Assembly: GCA_016699165.1 (NCBI GenBank)
Contig: CP064963.1
Span: 3,906,001 to 3,970,000 of the forward strand
Direction: 5' to 3'
DNA from: Candidatus Melainabacteria bacterium
GTDB taxonomy: Bacteria > Cyanobacteriota > Vampirovibrionia > Obscuribacterales > Obscuribacteraceae
DNA: 64,000 nt
Part shown: positions 33,985 to 44,277 of the stretch, piece after piece
Layout of the letters: the number at the start of each line of letters is the position of its first letter
Position numbering within the stretch: the stretch's first letter is position 1
Notes under the pieces: generated by a model
The model's input: only the letters and a program-made list of their open reading frames with translations
What the model was told of the DNA's origin: nothing
The model's database searches: none
Made by a program: the position numbers and the translations under genes

Positions 33985-36596
33985 ATTAAATCAATTGCGT
34001 CTACGTCGACAGCCATATGAACATCCTTGTCAGTGCTAGCAATAGTTTTTGCTCGCAGAAATTCGACCAGATCGCTAAAAGCATTTTCTTGTTCACTAAA
34101 AATTTTGACAATCAAATGAAATCTAAATTTGCCTCTGATGCGCTCGACCAAACAAGGTGCAGGTCCCAACACTTCAAAAGTATTTTCAGCTATTTTTGCT
34201 TTGAGCATTTGGGTAATATCTTTGACCATTTGCTCACACTTTTCTATACAAATATTTTGATCGGTAGACGAAAATACTATACGCAAAAGACGACCAAAAG
34301 GTGGATAGAAAAACGTTTGTCTGCTTAAAAGTTCAGTCTCGGCAAAAGATTCATAGTCATGATTTTTTACTGATTGGAATACTTCAAGTTCATTATTGTA
34401 AGACTGAAAAAATACTTCACCAGGTCTTTGACCTCGTCCAGCTCGTCCGGCAACCTGACTAAGTAATTGATATCCACGCTCGGTGCTTCTATAGTCAGGC
34501 ATGTTTAAAGCCGCATCTGCAGCAAGCACCCCTACCAGTGTCACGTTTGCAATGTCGAGACCTTTTGCCACCATTTGGGTGCCAATTAGAATGTCAGCTT
34601 CGTGGCGTTTGAATAATTCAAGTGTGTCTCTGAAAGCACCTTTTTTCAAAGTGATGTCACTATCGAGTCTCACTACTCTTGCTTCGGGAAAGCACTCGCG
34701 TACTTGTTCTTCCACTTTTTGAGTGCCAAGTCCATATTCTTTTATAAATGGACTTTGACATTCAGGCTGAGGACAAAGTTTGAAGTTGGCTCGCTCATAA
34801 CCACAGTGGTGACAGGACAGAAAGCCTTTATTTGAAGAATCAGGTTTTTGTCTTTGATTTGAATTTTGTCTTGGATAGCGGTGAAAAACCATCGAGACGC
34901 TGCACTGACGACATGTTGCAACATATCCACAAGCCCGGCAAAAAACGTGACTGGCGTAGCCGCGTCTGTTAACCAACAAAACAATTTGCTCTTTGCGCTC
35001 AATTCTGTCATCTATGGCATCGAATAACGCTTTAGAAAAAATAGTTCTATTGCCCAGCCGCATTTCTTCTTTCATATCAATTACTTTGATACTGGGCATG
35101 TTCTGGCTGAAAACGCGTTCAGGCAAAGTCAATATACGATTTGATTTAAGAGCGCGATGATAAGTAGATAAATCAGGCGTGGCACTACCAAATAACACCA
35201 GTGCATTATGTCGTTTGGCTTTTTCTAAAGCTACATCTTTTGCGTTGTAACGAGGACTTGGACTGGTTTGTTTGTAACTGGAGTCGTGCTCTTCGTCTAA
35301 GATAATCAAGCCTAAGTTAGGGACATTTGCAAGCACTGCAGAGCGCGCGCCAAGCAAAACTTTGACTGAGCCGTCTCTAATTCTTCTCCATGTGTCAAAG
35401 CGCTCTCCGGCTGAAACGGCACTGTGCCATATTGAAACCACGTCTGGAAAGCGTTCGTTCAAGAGGCTTACTAACTGAGAAGTCAGTCCAATTTCTGGCA
35501 CCATAATCAAAACTGTTTTGCCTGTTTTAATTGTTCGTTCAATCAATTGCAAGTAGACTTCTGTTTTGCCAGAACCGGTGACGCCGAATAAAAGCCAGGG
35601 CTCGACTGGTTTTTGAGTCGAATCTGATGCTTGCAGTACTTTGTCTAGTTCTTTTTCAAGCACGCTTAAACAATTTGTTTGATGAGTAGTCAGTTGTCTT
35701 TGGGTGCCATCAGTATTATTTTGTTTGAAAGCGAAGGCTTGAAGCGGGTCTCGAATGGATTCTTCTTTGGTAATTAATAGAAGCCCTGCTTCGCTCATTT
35801 TTTTTATGGTACCGCTTGTGGTGCCGGCTAATTTAACCAATTGTGCAACTGGCATTTTTGAGCCGTTCTCAATCAATACGTCGATTATTTTTTGTTGGCG
35901 CGGACTTGTTTTTTTCTCTGAATCTGACTCAATCTCTGTTTCTGGTGCAATCTCCACGAAATCGATTGATTTGGCAACCACCTTGCCAGTTGTCTCGGCA
36001 AGTACTTCGATATTGCCAGAGCGTTTGAGCCAGTTGAGGGCTTTGTAAAAGCTGCTTGCACTACTTTTAGTGCTGTCTTGAAACCTGCGTCTTAGTGCTA
36101 AAAGTGATGATTCGCCGGTTTGAGCAAGAAGCGAAAAAAGGCGCTCGCCTTCAGGTGGTGATTTGATCCCTATTTCGTTAGATGGATCAGTATTCGTTTT
36201 AAGACATGAAGCAATGAGGCGGACGCGTCTTTTAAGCCTTGGCGAAATGGAAGACGGCAATGCTGCGGCAATTACATCGGCTAAATTGGCGCAATAAGCA
36301 TTAGCCAGCCAGTGTAATAAGTCGATGTAATCGGCGTCAAAAAATGGATTTGCATCCATCACTTCAAAAACGTCTTTTACTTTGAAATCTTTCTCGGTCG
36401 AATCTTCTAACGAGACAACATAACCAGAGACCACGTTTTGTCCCTGCCTGCCAAAAGGCACAAGCACGCACGAGCCAACGAAAACCTGATCCTGCAACAA
36501 ATCAGGCACGCCGTAAGTGAACAGGCGATCTCGTAATTCAGGTGCCTCAATATCGAGGGCTATGTTGGCAAAAACTGAACTGGCCAATTTACCCAC
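33981..36596 (-). CDS. priA: Primosomal helicase PriA
   Basis: 871 residues, somewhat longer than the E. coli enzyme. The N-terminal 3'-end-binding domain is followed by a long region, then Walker A FGVTGSGKTEVY, the LDEEHDSSYKQ motif and SATPDL. The cysteine-rich zinc region (CRACGYVATCRQC, CHHCGY, CPQPEC) is present, and the closing GRAGRG motif is intact. PriA restarts stalled replication forks. The extra length sits in the winged-helix part (~150-330). Confidence 0.95.
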   Translation of the reverse strand: MGKLASSVFANIALDIEAPELRDRLFTYGVPDLLQDQVFVGSCVLVPFGRQGQNVVSGYVVSLEDSTEKDFKVKDVFEVMDANPFFDADYIDLLHWLANAYCANLADVIAAALPSSISPRLKRRVRLIASCLKTNTDPSNEIGIKSPPEGERLFSLLAQTGESSLLALRRRFQDSTKSSASSFYKALNWLKRSGNIEVLAETTGKVVAKSIDFVEIAPETEIESDSEKKTSPRQQKIIDVLIENGSKMPVAQLVKLAGTTSGTIKKMSEAGLLLITKEESIRDPLQAFAFKQNNTDGTQRQLTTHQTNCLSVLEKELDKVLQASDSTQKPVEPWLLFGVTGSGKTEVYLQLIERTIKTGKTVLIMVPEIGLTSQLVSLLNERFPDVVSIWHSAVSAGERFDTWRRIRDGSVKVLLGARSAVLANVPNLGLIILDEEHDSSYKQTSPSPRYNAKDVALEKAKRHNALVLFGSATPDLSTYHRALKSNRILTLPERVFSQNMPSIKVIDMKEEMRLGNRTIFSKALFDAIDDRIERKEQIVLLVNRRGYASHVFCRACGYVATCRQCSVSMVFHRYPRQNSNQRQKPDSSNKGFLSCHHCGYERANFKLCPQPECQSPFIKEYGLGTQKVEEQVRECFPEARVVRLDSDITLKKGAFRDTLELFKRHEADILIGTQMVAKGLDIANVTLVGVLAADAALNMPDYRSTERGYQLLSQVAGRAGRGQRPGEVFFQSYNNELEVFQSVKNHDYESFAETELLSRQTFFYPPFGRLLRIVFSSTDQNICIEKCEQMVKDITQMLKAKIAENTFEVLGPAPCLVERIRGKFRFHLIVKIFSEQENAFSDLVEFLRAKTIASTDKDVHMAVDVDAIDLI

Positions 36597-36648
36597 ACAA
36601 AAAAAGGATGTGGATTGAATTTTACCTTATCGACTGATCTTTATTGAT

Positions 36649-37146
36649 TTAAGAAAAGCCAATAACGTACTTTTGCCAGTTAGTCTGAGAAGTACTTGTA
36701 TATTTGGAAATTTCAAAATGAACATGCGACAGAGGGCGTCTGGGTGACGACATGAGCGCCATTGCCGCCTCGCGTGGAGTGCGGTCACCTTTTTTGACAT
36801 TACATTTGAGGCAGGCTGCCACAACGTTGTCCCACGAATCAATACCGCCTCGCGAGCGCGGCATAATGTGATCGATTGTGAGGTCATGACGTTTAACGCC
36901 GCAATACTGACAGATGTAATTATCGCGGTGCAAAATGTTGCGCCGCGACAGAGAAATTTCTTTGTACGGAATACGGATGTAATGCCGCAGTCTAATCACC
37001 GTAGGTAGAGGAAAATCGCCGTATAAAATTTTGCCGTTATGCTCGATTCTCTCGGCTTTTCCCTTGAGAAGCAGATTAACAGCCCGCCGCCATGTACATA
37101 TGTTAAGCGGCTCATAGGAAGCATTTAGGACTAAGACCTTAGACAA
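36649..37146 (-). CDS. HNH endonuclease domain protein
   Basis: 165 residues from a TTG at 37146, where the product begins SKVLVLNASYEPLN as in relatives. A GTG at 37167 is an alternative start. The HNH domain has CQYCG, DHIMPRSRGG, and WDNVVAACLKCNVKKGDR, forming the treble clef and the catalytic His. This family is widespread in cyanobacteria and related bacteria, is not part of a restriction system here, and its role is unclear. Confidence 0.82.
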   Translation of the reverse strand: MSKVLVLNASYEPLNICTWRRAVNLLLKGKAERIEHNGKILYGDFPLPTVIRLRHYIRIPYKEISLSRRNILHRDNYICQYCGVKRHDLTIDHIMPRSRGGIDSWDNVVAACLKCNVKKGDRTPREAAMALMSSPRRPLSHVHFEISKYTSTSQTNWQKYVIGFS

Positions 37147-37428
37147 TATGCACCCTCGACTACTCACGAATCTCTAATTAACCAGGATTCACCTTGTATT
37201 ATTATAACGATCAAATTCTCAAATTGTCCAGAAATTGGCTTGTTTCGAGGTTTCTACAAAAATTACGAGACGGTTTACAGTATGTCTAGAAGCAATATGG
37301 GAGCGCAAATGCGTCTTGGGAGAGCATTTCCAGGCGCGTGCCAAAACGTTTGATTACCGAGTGTGACTCATCTTCGGTATATCGACTAGAAAACTTTATG
37401 ATATAGGCGGTAAAATGCTAGGCTATCT
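37147..37428. other. Gene-free region upstream of the rpsB leader
   Basis: No credible coding sequence is seen between the HNH gene and the rpsB leader. A TATGAT-like -10 box occurs near 37396, with no clear -35. The rest shows no repeat or hairpin that stands out. Confidence 0.35.
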
Positions 37429-37500
37429 GGACCTGTTTCGGTTCGGACCGAGCCAGCAGGTTCTGTCCAATCGATACCAAACCGTTATCTGGTCTCGATT
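37429..37500 (+). promoter_or_regulatory. Structured leader of rpsB with two hairpins
   Basis: GGACCTG (37429-37435) pairs with CAG and GTCC (37457-37468) around an inner hairpin CGGTTCGGACCG (37439-37450). A second hairpin pairs AATCGA-T-ACCA (37469-37479) with TGGT-C-TCGATT (37490-37500). They lie about 65 bases before the rpsB start. Ribosomal protein S2 operons in many bacteria have an autoregulatory leader. Whether this one works that way is inference. Confidence 0.45.
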
Positions 37501-37564
37501 GAATTCAAATTTGTCGTAGGGACTTTTCGAGCTTAGCTCTGTATTACTCAGGAGAAACAAGACC

Positions 37565-38407
37565 TTGTCTATTGCATCAATGAAGCAGTTAATGGAAGCT
37601 GGTGTGCACTTCGGTCACCAGACTCGTAGATGGAATGCAAAAATGCGCCCATACATCTATGGCGAGCGCAACGGCATCTACATTATAGATCTGGAAAAAA
37701 CCAGCCGCGCTCTAGATAAAGCGTGTGAATACATCAGAAAATCTGCTTCGGAGAAGCGAAACATCGTTTTCGTTGGAACCAAAAAGCAAGCTGCTGACAT
37801 CGTGGAAGAAGAAGCAAGACGTTGTGGCGCTTACTTTGTCAATCGCCGCTGGTTAGGCGGTATGTTGACCAATTTTGAAACCATTCGTCTTCGCATCAAC
37901 CGCTTGAAAGAGCTTGAAGAGATGAAAGAAACCGGCGACTTTTTCCGTCGCGGTAAAAAAGAGCAAGCAGTGCTCAATCGCGAATGGCTCAAACTGGACA
38001 AATCGCTTGGTGGTATCAAAACCATGCGCGGTCGTCCCGACATTCTATTTATAGTTGACCAAAAACGCGAATTCATCGCCGTAGCTGAAGCTATTAAAAG
38101 CGACATCGCAACTGTTGCTCTGGTAGATACAAACTGCGATCCCGACGGCATCTCCTATGTCATTCCGGGTAACGACGACTCAATTCGTTCAATCAAATTG
38201 ATTACTGGAAAAATTGCCGATTCAATCATCGAAGGCGCACTCGCTCGTGCACAACGCAACGACGAAGAGCCCACTGTTCAACCAACAGTTTCGAACGTTG
38301 AAGAAGCTGATGCACCACCTGCATCGTCTGATTTAGAAGAAGCGCAGGCACCTGCTGCAGTCACTGCCACCGGCAGCGAAGGCGAAGAGCAAGAAGTTTC
38401 AGTCTAA
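37565..38407 (+). CDS. rpsB: 30S ribosomal protein S2
   Basis: 280 residues with a TTG start at 37565; AGGAG lies 10 bases upstream. S2 signatures: MKQLMEAGVHFGHQTRRWNAKM, FVGTKKQA, RWLGGMLTNF and PDILFIVDQ. The last ~45 residues form an acidic, Ala/Pro-rich tail (PTVQPTVSNVEEADAPP and on) beyond the normal S2 end, as in some other bacteria. Order rpsB-tsf is the usual one. Confidence 0.97.
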   Translation: MSIASMKQLMEAGVHFGHQTRRWNAKMRPYIYGERNGIYIIDLEKTSRALDKACEYIRKSASEKRNIVFVGTKKQAADIVEEEARRCGAYFVNRRWLGGMLTNFETIRLRINRLKELEEMKETGDFFRRGKKEQAVLNREWLKLDKSLGGIKTMRGRPDILFIVDQKREFIAVAEAIKSDIATVALVDTNCDPDGISYVIPGNDDSIRSIKLITGKIADSIIEGALARAQRNDEEPTVQPTVSNVEEADAPPASSDLEEAQAPAAVTATGSEGEEQEVSV

Positions 38408-38457
38408 ATCGCCTAATCAGTTAATCACGCACTAATCAAAATATTTAAGAGGTAATT

Positions 38458-39342
38458 ATGCAAATGGTAGAAATCTCTGCTTCCATGGTTAAAGAGCTGA
38501 GAGAAAAATCCGGAGCGGCAATGATGGATTGCAAAAAAGCTTTGGTAGAAAGTTCCGGCGATTTTGACAAAGCATTCGAGTGGCTGAGACAAAAAGGCGT
38601 AGCTTCGGCTAGCAAAAAGTCTTCGCGCGCCACATCTGAAGGTCTTGTTGTAGGTAATGTAGATGCAAGCGGCAAAAAAGCTGTGCTCGTCGAAGTTAAC
38701 TGCGAAACAGATTTCGTTGCTAAAAACGAAGAGTTCGTTGCTTTGTGCAACAAAATTGCAGAATCTGCTCTTGAAGCTTCGGCATCCACAGTAGATGCGG
38801 CTCTTCAAGCTAAAGTCAAAGGTGGTTCGGGCACAGTTGGCGAACTAATCACCGCTGCTATTGCCAAAACCGGCGAAAACATTCAGGTCAAACGCGTTAG
38901 TTTCTTGCAAATAGAATCAGGCGAAGGCGTAATTGGTCAGTATCTTCACACTCTGGGCGGAAAAATGGGCGCATTGCTCAAACTCGTATCAGACAAAAAA
39001 GTTCCTGAAACAGGCGCTAACATCGCTCGCGAATTGGCTATGCACATAGTTTCGACCAAGCCTACATACATGACCAAAGACGAAGTTCCAGCCGATATCA
39101 TCGCTGAAGAAAAGCGTATCGAATCTGGTAAAGCTGATTTGGCAAGCAAAAAACCTGAAATGATTGAAAAAATCGTTCAAGGTCGCGTAGACAAAATCAT
39201 GGCTGAGCGTTGCTTCCTGGAGCAACCTTTCGTCAAAGATCCTGGTCAACTGGTTAGCCAATACATTGGCGCCAAGGGCAAAGAAATGGGCGTTGAGCTC
39301 AAGCCAGTTCAATATTCGTTGTATATACTCGGCGAAGATTAA
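38458..39342 (+). CDS. tsf: Elongation factor Ts
   Basis: 294 residues. The N-terminal UBA-like part MVKELREKSGAAMMDCKKAL and the core VEVNCETDFVAKNEEF match EF-Ts, which recharges EF-Tu with GTP. It follows rpsB by 50 bases, with AGAGGTAATT before the ATG. An intrinsic terminator follows. Confidence 0.97.
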   Translation: MQMVEISASMVKELREKSGAAMMDCKKALVESSGDFDKAFEWLRQKGVASASKKSSRATSEGLVVGNVDASGKKAVLVEVNCETDFVAKNEEFVALCNKIAESALEASASTVDAALQAKVKGGSGTVGELITAAIAKTGENIQVKRVSFLQIESGEGVIGQYLHTLGGKMGALLKLVSDKKVPETGANIARELAMHIVSTKPTYMTKDEVPADIIAEEKRIESGKADLASKKPEMIEKIVQGRVDKIMAERCFLEQPFVKDPGQLVSQYIGAKGKEMGVELKPVQYSLYILGED

Positions 39343-39396
39343 GGCTCAAACTCAAGAGCTTTTAGCCAACCGAAATACAGATTGATCTAATGAAAG

Positions 39397-39419
39397 TTCC
39401 CGCCCCGGCGGGAATTTTT
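39397..39419 (+). terminator. Intrinsic terminator after tsf
   Basis: TTCCCGCC (39397-39404) and GGCGGGAA (39407-39414) form an 8-bp perfect stem with a two-base loop, followed by five T. It ends the rpsB-tsf unit before pyrH. Confidence 0.85.
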
Positions 39420-39500
39420 CTTATATGAAACAGGACTTCTAGAAGCCAAAGTCGCTTAGGTAGTATGATTTGCTGTTGATTACTTGGGAATTCAAATTAA

Positions 39501-40253
39501 ATGGCAAGCCCGACCAAACCACCGAAATACGCAAGAATACTTTTAAAGCTAAGCGGTGAAGCGCTGCAAGGCAAAGAAGGGTTCGGCATCGACCACCAGG
39601 TGATTAGTGGCATTGCCGACGAAATCATCGAAGCCAAAGAAATGGGCGTTCAAGTAGCGATTGTGGTTGGCGGGGGTAACATCTTCCGCGGTGTCAAAGG
39701 TGCCGCCTGGGGCATGGACAAGGCTGCTGCAGATTATGTGGGCATGCTTGCCACTATAATGAATTGTCTGATTCTGCAAGAAGTATTGCATTCAAAAGGC
39801 ATCGAAACTAGAGTTCAAACAGCCATCGCCATGCCGGCGGTGGCTGAGCCGTTTATCAGGCTCAAAGCTATTCGTCATTTGAACAAAGAAAGAGTTGTTA
39901 TTTTTGGCGGCGGTACAGGCAACCCGCACGTCACGACCGATACCGCCTCTGCCCTTCGTGCGGCAGAAATAAAAGCGGATGTGATTTTAATGGCTAAAAA
40001 CGGCGTGGATGGTGTCTATGACGCAGATCCAAAACGTGATGCCAAAGCTAAAAAATTCGACGACATCAATTTTGAAGACTTTATCAAAAACAATTTGCAA
40101 GTTATGGATCCCGCTGGCGTTTCGCTTTGCCAGCAAAACAATATTCCCATCATTGTTTTCGATTTTGCCAAACCAGGTGGTATCAAAGCCATCGTGTCTG
40201 GCCAAAAAATCGGAACTCTAATTAGCAGTGCTAAAACCTGCCAAGCTGAATAA
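39501..40253 (+). CDS. pyrH: Uridylate kinase (UMP kinase)
   Basis: 250 residues. Motifs: ILLKLSGEALQG at the start, VVGGGNIFRG, and the VDGVYDADPK segment. The enzyme converts UMP to UDP and feeds the pyrimidine nucleotide pool. It is followed by frr after 19 bases, the common arrangement. The start ATG at 39501 precedes MASPTKPPKYARILLKLSG. Confidence 0.96.
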   Translation: MASPTKPPKYARILLKLSGEALQGKEGFGIDHQVISGIADEIIEAKEMGVQVAIVVGGGNIFRGVKGAAWGMDKAAADYVGMLATIMNCLILQEVLHSKGIETRVQTAIAMPAVAEPFIRLKAIRHLNKERVVIFGGGTGNPHVTTDTASALRAAEIKADVILMAKNGVDGVYDADPKRDAKAKKFDDINFEDFIKNNLQVMDPAGVSLCQQNNIPIIVFDFAKPGGIKAIVSGQKIGTLISSAKTCQAE

Positions 40254-40272
40254 CTGAGGAGAAACATCTAAA

Positions 40273-40845
40273 ATGACCGCGCCTGCTGCAAACCCACAAG
40301 AAGTAATTACTGCTGGTGAAGACCGCATGAAAAAAGCTGTCACAGCTTTGCATAACGAATTCAAAACAGTTCGAACCGGAAGAGCTAATGCTGCCGTTCT
40401 CGACAAAGTGGAAGTAGATTATTACGGCACCCCAACTGCTCTAAAAAGTCTAGCCAACATCTCTACTCCAGATGGTCGCTCACTTGTGATTCAGCCTTAC
40501 GACAAAGGCGTTCTCAAAGACATCGAGTCTGCCATCAACAAGGCTCAACTAGGTTTGACACCAAACTCAGATGGCTCTGTAGTGCGCATTGTAATACCTG
40601 CGTTAACTGAAGAGCGTCGCAAAGATTTGTCCAAACAGTTGAAAAAAATAGCTGAAGATGCTCGCGTGGCAGTTCGAAACATCCGCCGCGACTGCGATCA
40701 GCACCTCAAGAATTTTAAAGACAAAGGCGTGTCAGAAGATGAATTGCGCAGCAAAGCTGAAGCCGTGCAGAAACTGACTGACAAATATATAAAGGAAATA
40801 GATCAAGGCGCTAAAGACAAAGAAGCCGAGATCATGGAAATATAG
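40273..40845 (+). CDS. frr: Ribosome recycling factor
   Basis: 190 residues. RRF motifs: FKTVRTGRANAAVLDKVEVDYYG, the TPLKSLANI-like TALKSLANIS block, and RVAVRNIRRDCDQHLK. It splits post-termination ribosomes with EF-G. Good ribosome site GAGGAGAAAC is just upstream. glmS follows by 20 bases. Confidence 0.96.
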   Translation: MTAPAANPQEVITAGEDRMKKAVTALHNEFKTVRTGRANAAVLDKVEVDYYGTPTALKSLANISTPDGRSLVIQPYDKGVLKDIESAINKAQLGLTPNSDGSVVRIVIPALTEERRKDLSKQLKKIAEDARVAVRNIRRDCDQHLKNFKDKGVSEDELRSKAEAVQKLTDKYIKEIDQGAKDKEAEIMEI

Positions 40846-40865
40846 AGACAAGGAGATTCACAAGC

Positions 40866-42752
40866 ATGTGTGGAATAGTTGGTTATCTAGGCAACAATCA
40901 AGCGACACCAGTCCTCTTGTCCAAGCTTCGCTGTCTTGAGTACAGAGGCTACGACTCTGCTGGCGTTGCTGTAATTGAAGGCGACAGGCTCAACATCATC
41001 AAGTCTGCAGGTAAGTTGTCCAATCTGGAAACTTTGCTACAGCAAGAAAGACCAAGCTCGACAATCGGTATTGGTCACACTCGTTGGGCCACACATGGTA
41101 GCCCCACAAATGAGAATGCTCACCCTCACACCGATTCCACAGGCACCTTTGCTGTGGTGCACAACGGCATCATTGAAAATTATGCTCAGCTGCGTACTGA
41201 ATTAATTGAGCAAGGTTATGTTTTTACCACCGAAACTGATACTGAAGTGACAGTTCATTTGCTTTCACGCGAATACGAAAAAGACCAGGATATTCTTGGT
41301 GCCATTATTCGCACAGTAAATGTTATGAAAGGTGCATTTGCGCTGGGTATTGTGAGCCTGAAGCATCGCGATCGCATTTATGCAGTTAATCACCACTACT
41401 CGCTCACTGTCGGCTTGGGTGAGAACGAAAGTTTCCTTGCTTCAGACAGCACCGCGGTGCGTCAGTACACAAACAAAATTGTACGTCTGGAACAAAGTGA
41501 GATTGCCGAAATCAAAACTAATAGCTACAGACTATTTTCGTTCGATGGTACAGAAGCTTTTAGAGAGCCTGTTTCGCTCAATACAGAGCCTTACAAAATT
41601 GATAAAGAAGGCTTCAAACATTTCTTGCTCAAAGAAATAAACGAACAGCCACTAGTTCTTCGCCAAACCATGAGCAAGTATTTGCCTAACTTTTCGAGCA
41701 ATCCTAAAGCTCCTATTTCATTTAATGTTGAGCGTTTCAGTGCCGATTCAAGCGAAGGCGTTTATGGCGTCAAAATGACCGACAACGAAATTAAGTCAAT
41801 CAAACGCATTATAATCGTTGCTTGCGGAACGGCACTCAATGCCGGTATGGTCGGTAAACTTGTAATTGAACAATTATGCTCAATTCCAGTCGAAGTAGAA
41901 ATAGCTTCTGAAATTCAGACCAGAAATATTCTTGCCGATGAGAGCACACTTGTGATTGCAGTCAGTCAGTCTGGTGAAACAGCAGACACACTTGCTGCGA
42001 TGAAAGCAGCTAAAGCTAAAGGCGCATACACTCTTGGTATAACCAATAGACCCGATTCGCACCTGGCACAAATTGCAAGCAATTTGATTGTCACCGAATG
42101 TGGTATCGAAGTTTCAGTTGCTGCCACCAAGACCTATGTCGCTCAATTGATGTGTTTCTACCTGCTTGCCATTTATCTGGGCGAGAAACGCGGCTCCATA
42201 AGCCAGGATCACGCAGTAGAAATGAAAAAGACACTGCACGCAATGCCCGCATTAATGGAACAGATTCTTGCTCGCGAAGAAGAATACAAAACTTTGTCGC
42301 TAAAATTAGCCGACGCTTCAGACGTTGTTTTCATCGCACGCGGTGTTAATTACCCGACTGCTCTTGAAGGAGCGCTCAAATTAAAAGAACTTAGTTATAT
42401 TCACGCCTCAGGTTATGCGGCTGGCGAACTCAAACACGGACCGATTGCCGTGCTCGATTCAGCCGTGCCAGTAATCACAGTTTTGGTGCCTGGCAAGGTT
42501 TACGAGAAAACATTATCTAATGCTCAGGAATCGCGAGCACGCAACGCACGTATGGTGGCAGTGGCAGTTGATGGTGATGAAATGGCGCCTGAAACATTTG
42601 ATCACATATTCCGCATACCGCCTGTTGAAGAGCTTTTCAGCCCACTTGTAACCATCGTTCCTTTGCAGTTGATGTCATATTTCGTCGCCGATTATCTTGG
42701 CAAAGATGTGGATCAGCCACGCAACCTTGCTAAATCGGTCACAGTCGAATAA
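40866..42752 (+). CDS. glmS: Glutamine-fructose-6-phosphate aminotransferase (isomerizing)
   Basis: 628 residues. The mature N-terminus is MCGIVGYLG with the glutaminase Cys2. HTRWATHG binds glutamine. Two SIS domains follow (IIIVACGTALNAG, VAVSQSGETADT, TKTYVAQL), and the end is NLAKSVTVE. It makes glucosamine-6-phosphate for peptidoglycan and LPS. It has no glmS ribozyme-like leader in the 20-base gap. Confidence 0.97.
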   Translation: MCGIVGYLGNNQATPVLLSKLRCLEYRGYDSAGVAVIEGDRLNIIKSAGKLSNLETLLQQERPSSTIGIGHTRWATHGSPTNENAHPHTDSTGTFAVVHNGIIENYAQLRTELIEQGYVFTTETDTEVTVHLLSREYEKDQDILGAIIRTVNVMKGAFALGIVSLKHRDRIYAVNHHYSLTVGLGENESFLASDSTAVRQYTNKIVRLEQSEIAEIKTNSYRLFSFDGTEAFREPVSLNTEPYKIDKEGFKHFLLKEINEQPLVLRQTMSKYLPNFSSNPKAPISFNVERFSADSSEGVYGVKMTDNEIKSIKRIIIVACGTALNAGMVGKLVIEQLCSIPVEVEIASEIQTRNILADESTLVIAVSQSGETADTLAAMKAAKAKGAYTLGITNRPDSHLAQIASNLIVTECGIEVSVAATKTYVAQLMCFYLLAIYLGEKRGSISQDHAVEMKKTLHAMPALMEQILAREEEYKTLSLKLADASDVVFIARGVNYPTALEGALKLKELSYIHASGYAAGELKHGPIAVLDSAVPVITVLVPGKVYEKTLSNAQESRARNARMVAVAVDGDEMAPETFDHIFRIPPVEELFSPLVTIVPLQLMSYFVADYLGKDVDQPRNLAKSVTVE

Positions 42753-42789
42753 AGTATTATCTCTCTTTTCAACCATTAAGGAGTAGATA

Positions 42790-44277
42790 ATGGTGAACAC
42801 TCTGGAGAGTGGGGCTAAAAGCGCCACTGTAGGTGATCCTTTGGCATCTGATTTCAAAGTTCCCGAAACTCCACCGCCATTTGGCGCCATTGTTGATGGT
42901 GCTGAAACCATCGCCGCAGCGGAATCGATTGCAGTCGAAGCTGAATCTAAAGAATTAGAAATCTCTTCTAAATCGAGCGTGCTTGGTGTCACCAAAGAAA
43001 TCTACCCCTGGCACGTTCTGTTTGCCACCTGGCTTGGCGGTGTTGCAGATGGCATGGACTCTTCTATTTTTGCCATCATTTTATATCCGGCACTTTCCGA
43101 CTTATTGCACACTTCGTCGCACGCCACAGTTGGAATTTATGGATCTTATGTAATTGCTCTCTTCATGCTCGGATGGGCAGTGGGAGCATTTTTCTTTGGT
43201 TGGTTAGCCGATCAAATTGGACGTGCCAAAACACTTTCACTCACTATTTTAGTTTATGCAGTAGCCACAGGACTTTGTGCTTTCTCGCACAGCTGGTGGG
43301 ATTTAGGTATTTACCGATTTTTGACCGGTGCTGGCATCGGGGGCGAAATGGGAATCGGGGCGGTCTTACTGTCTGAGTGCTGGCCTCGCAAATCGCGCGT
43401 GTTTGCCTTGAGTTTGCTTGCCACCTCACTTGGTGTTGGTTATCTCACTACTTCTGGACTTAATTTGTTAATTGGCGGCTATGGCTGGCGCAATTTGTTC
43501 TTAGTCGGTATTCTGCCTGCCTTTCTTGTAGTTTATACACAGATGAAACTAAAAGATTCACACAGTTTCCACGAAATCAAAGAGAAACGCACCGCAGCTA
43601 AAAACAAGCTCGGTCTCAACTTGACCGACGAAGATCGCGTAATGCTCAAGAGCACTTTCATGAGTTTGTTTGATGGAAAATATGCTCGTCGTACAGTAGT
43701 GGTTGGCTTGCTTACAAGTTGTGCCATCATCGCCTGGTGGGCAGTGCTTTCCTGGATTCCAGCCTGGATTAACCAGCTAACGGGCACTCTTGCCATTGCG
43801 GAGCGCAGTCACGTAATGCTCTTCAAAGATGTTGGAATGATTTGCTCTGGATTATTTGGCGGATTTCTTATACATAGATTTGGCTATAAGGCTTCGATGG
43901 CGGCTTCGTTTGTATTAGCTTTTATAGCTACTGCCGGAATGTTCATGACTTTCAAAGAATTCAGTCCCATGATATTTCCCTTTGTGGCATGTGTCGGATT
44001 TTTTGCTCACATTCCTTTTGTGTTGCTCTGGTCCTATATTCCAGAACTATTCGAAACGCGAATTCGCAGCACCGCCTTTGGTGTCACGTATAACGTGGGT
44101 CGAACTTTTGCCGCTTTTGCTGCAATTGCAAGTGGACAGCTCATTGGACTCTTTTCTGGTTCGTATGCGATGGCCGCTACCACTTTTGCAAGTATCTTTT
44201 TGGTGGGTGCAGTGGTGTCATTCTTCATGCCTGAGCCCAGTGGCGACATGATTGAAGATGGCGTGGGTGCTCATTAA
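42790..44277 (+). CDS. Major facilitator superfamily transporter
   Basis: 495 residues with about 12 membrane helices and a long cytoplasmic N-terminus (~70 residues) before the first. The MFS signature GWLADQIGRAKTL follows helix two. It is closest in style to the sugar/organic-acid (metabolite:H+ symporter-like) branch. The substrate is unknown. It follows glmS by 37 bases on the same strand and is joined to the next gene by a one-base overlap. Confidence 0.85.
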   Translation: MVNTLESGAKSATVGDPLASDFKVPETPPPFGAIVDGAETIAAAESIAVEAESKELEISSKSSVLGVTKEIYPWHVLFATWLGGVADGMDSSIFAIILYPALSDLLHTSSHATVGIYGSYVIALFMLGWAVGAFFFGWLADQIGRAKTLSLTILVYAVATGLCAFSHSWWDLGIYRFLTGAGIGGEMGIGAVLLSECWPRKSRVFALSLLATSLGVGYLTTSGLNLLIGGYGWRNLFLVGILPAFLVVYTQMKLKDSHSFHEIKEKRTAAKNKLGLNLTDEDRVMLKSTFMSLFDGKYARRTVVVGLLTSCAIIAWWAVLSWIPAWINQLTGTLAIAERSHVMLFKDVGMICSGLFGGFLIHRFGYKASMAASFVLAFIATAGMFMTFKEFSPMIFPFVACVGFFAHIPFVLLWSYIPELFETRIRSTAFGVTYNVGRTFAAFAAIASGQLIGLFSGSYAMAATTFASIFLVGAVVSFFMPEPSGDMIEDGVGAH

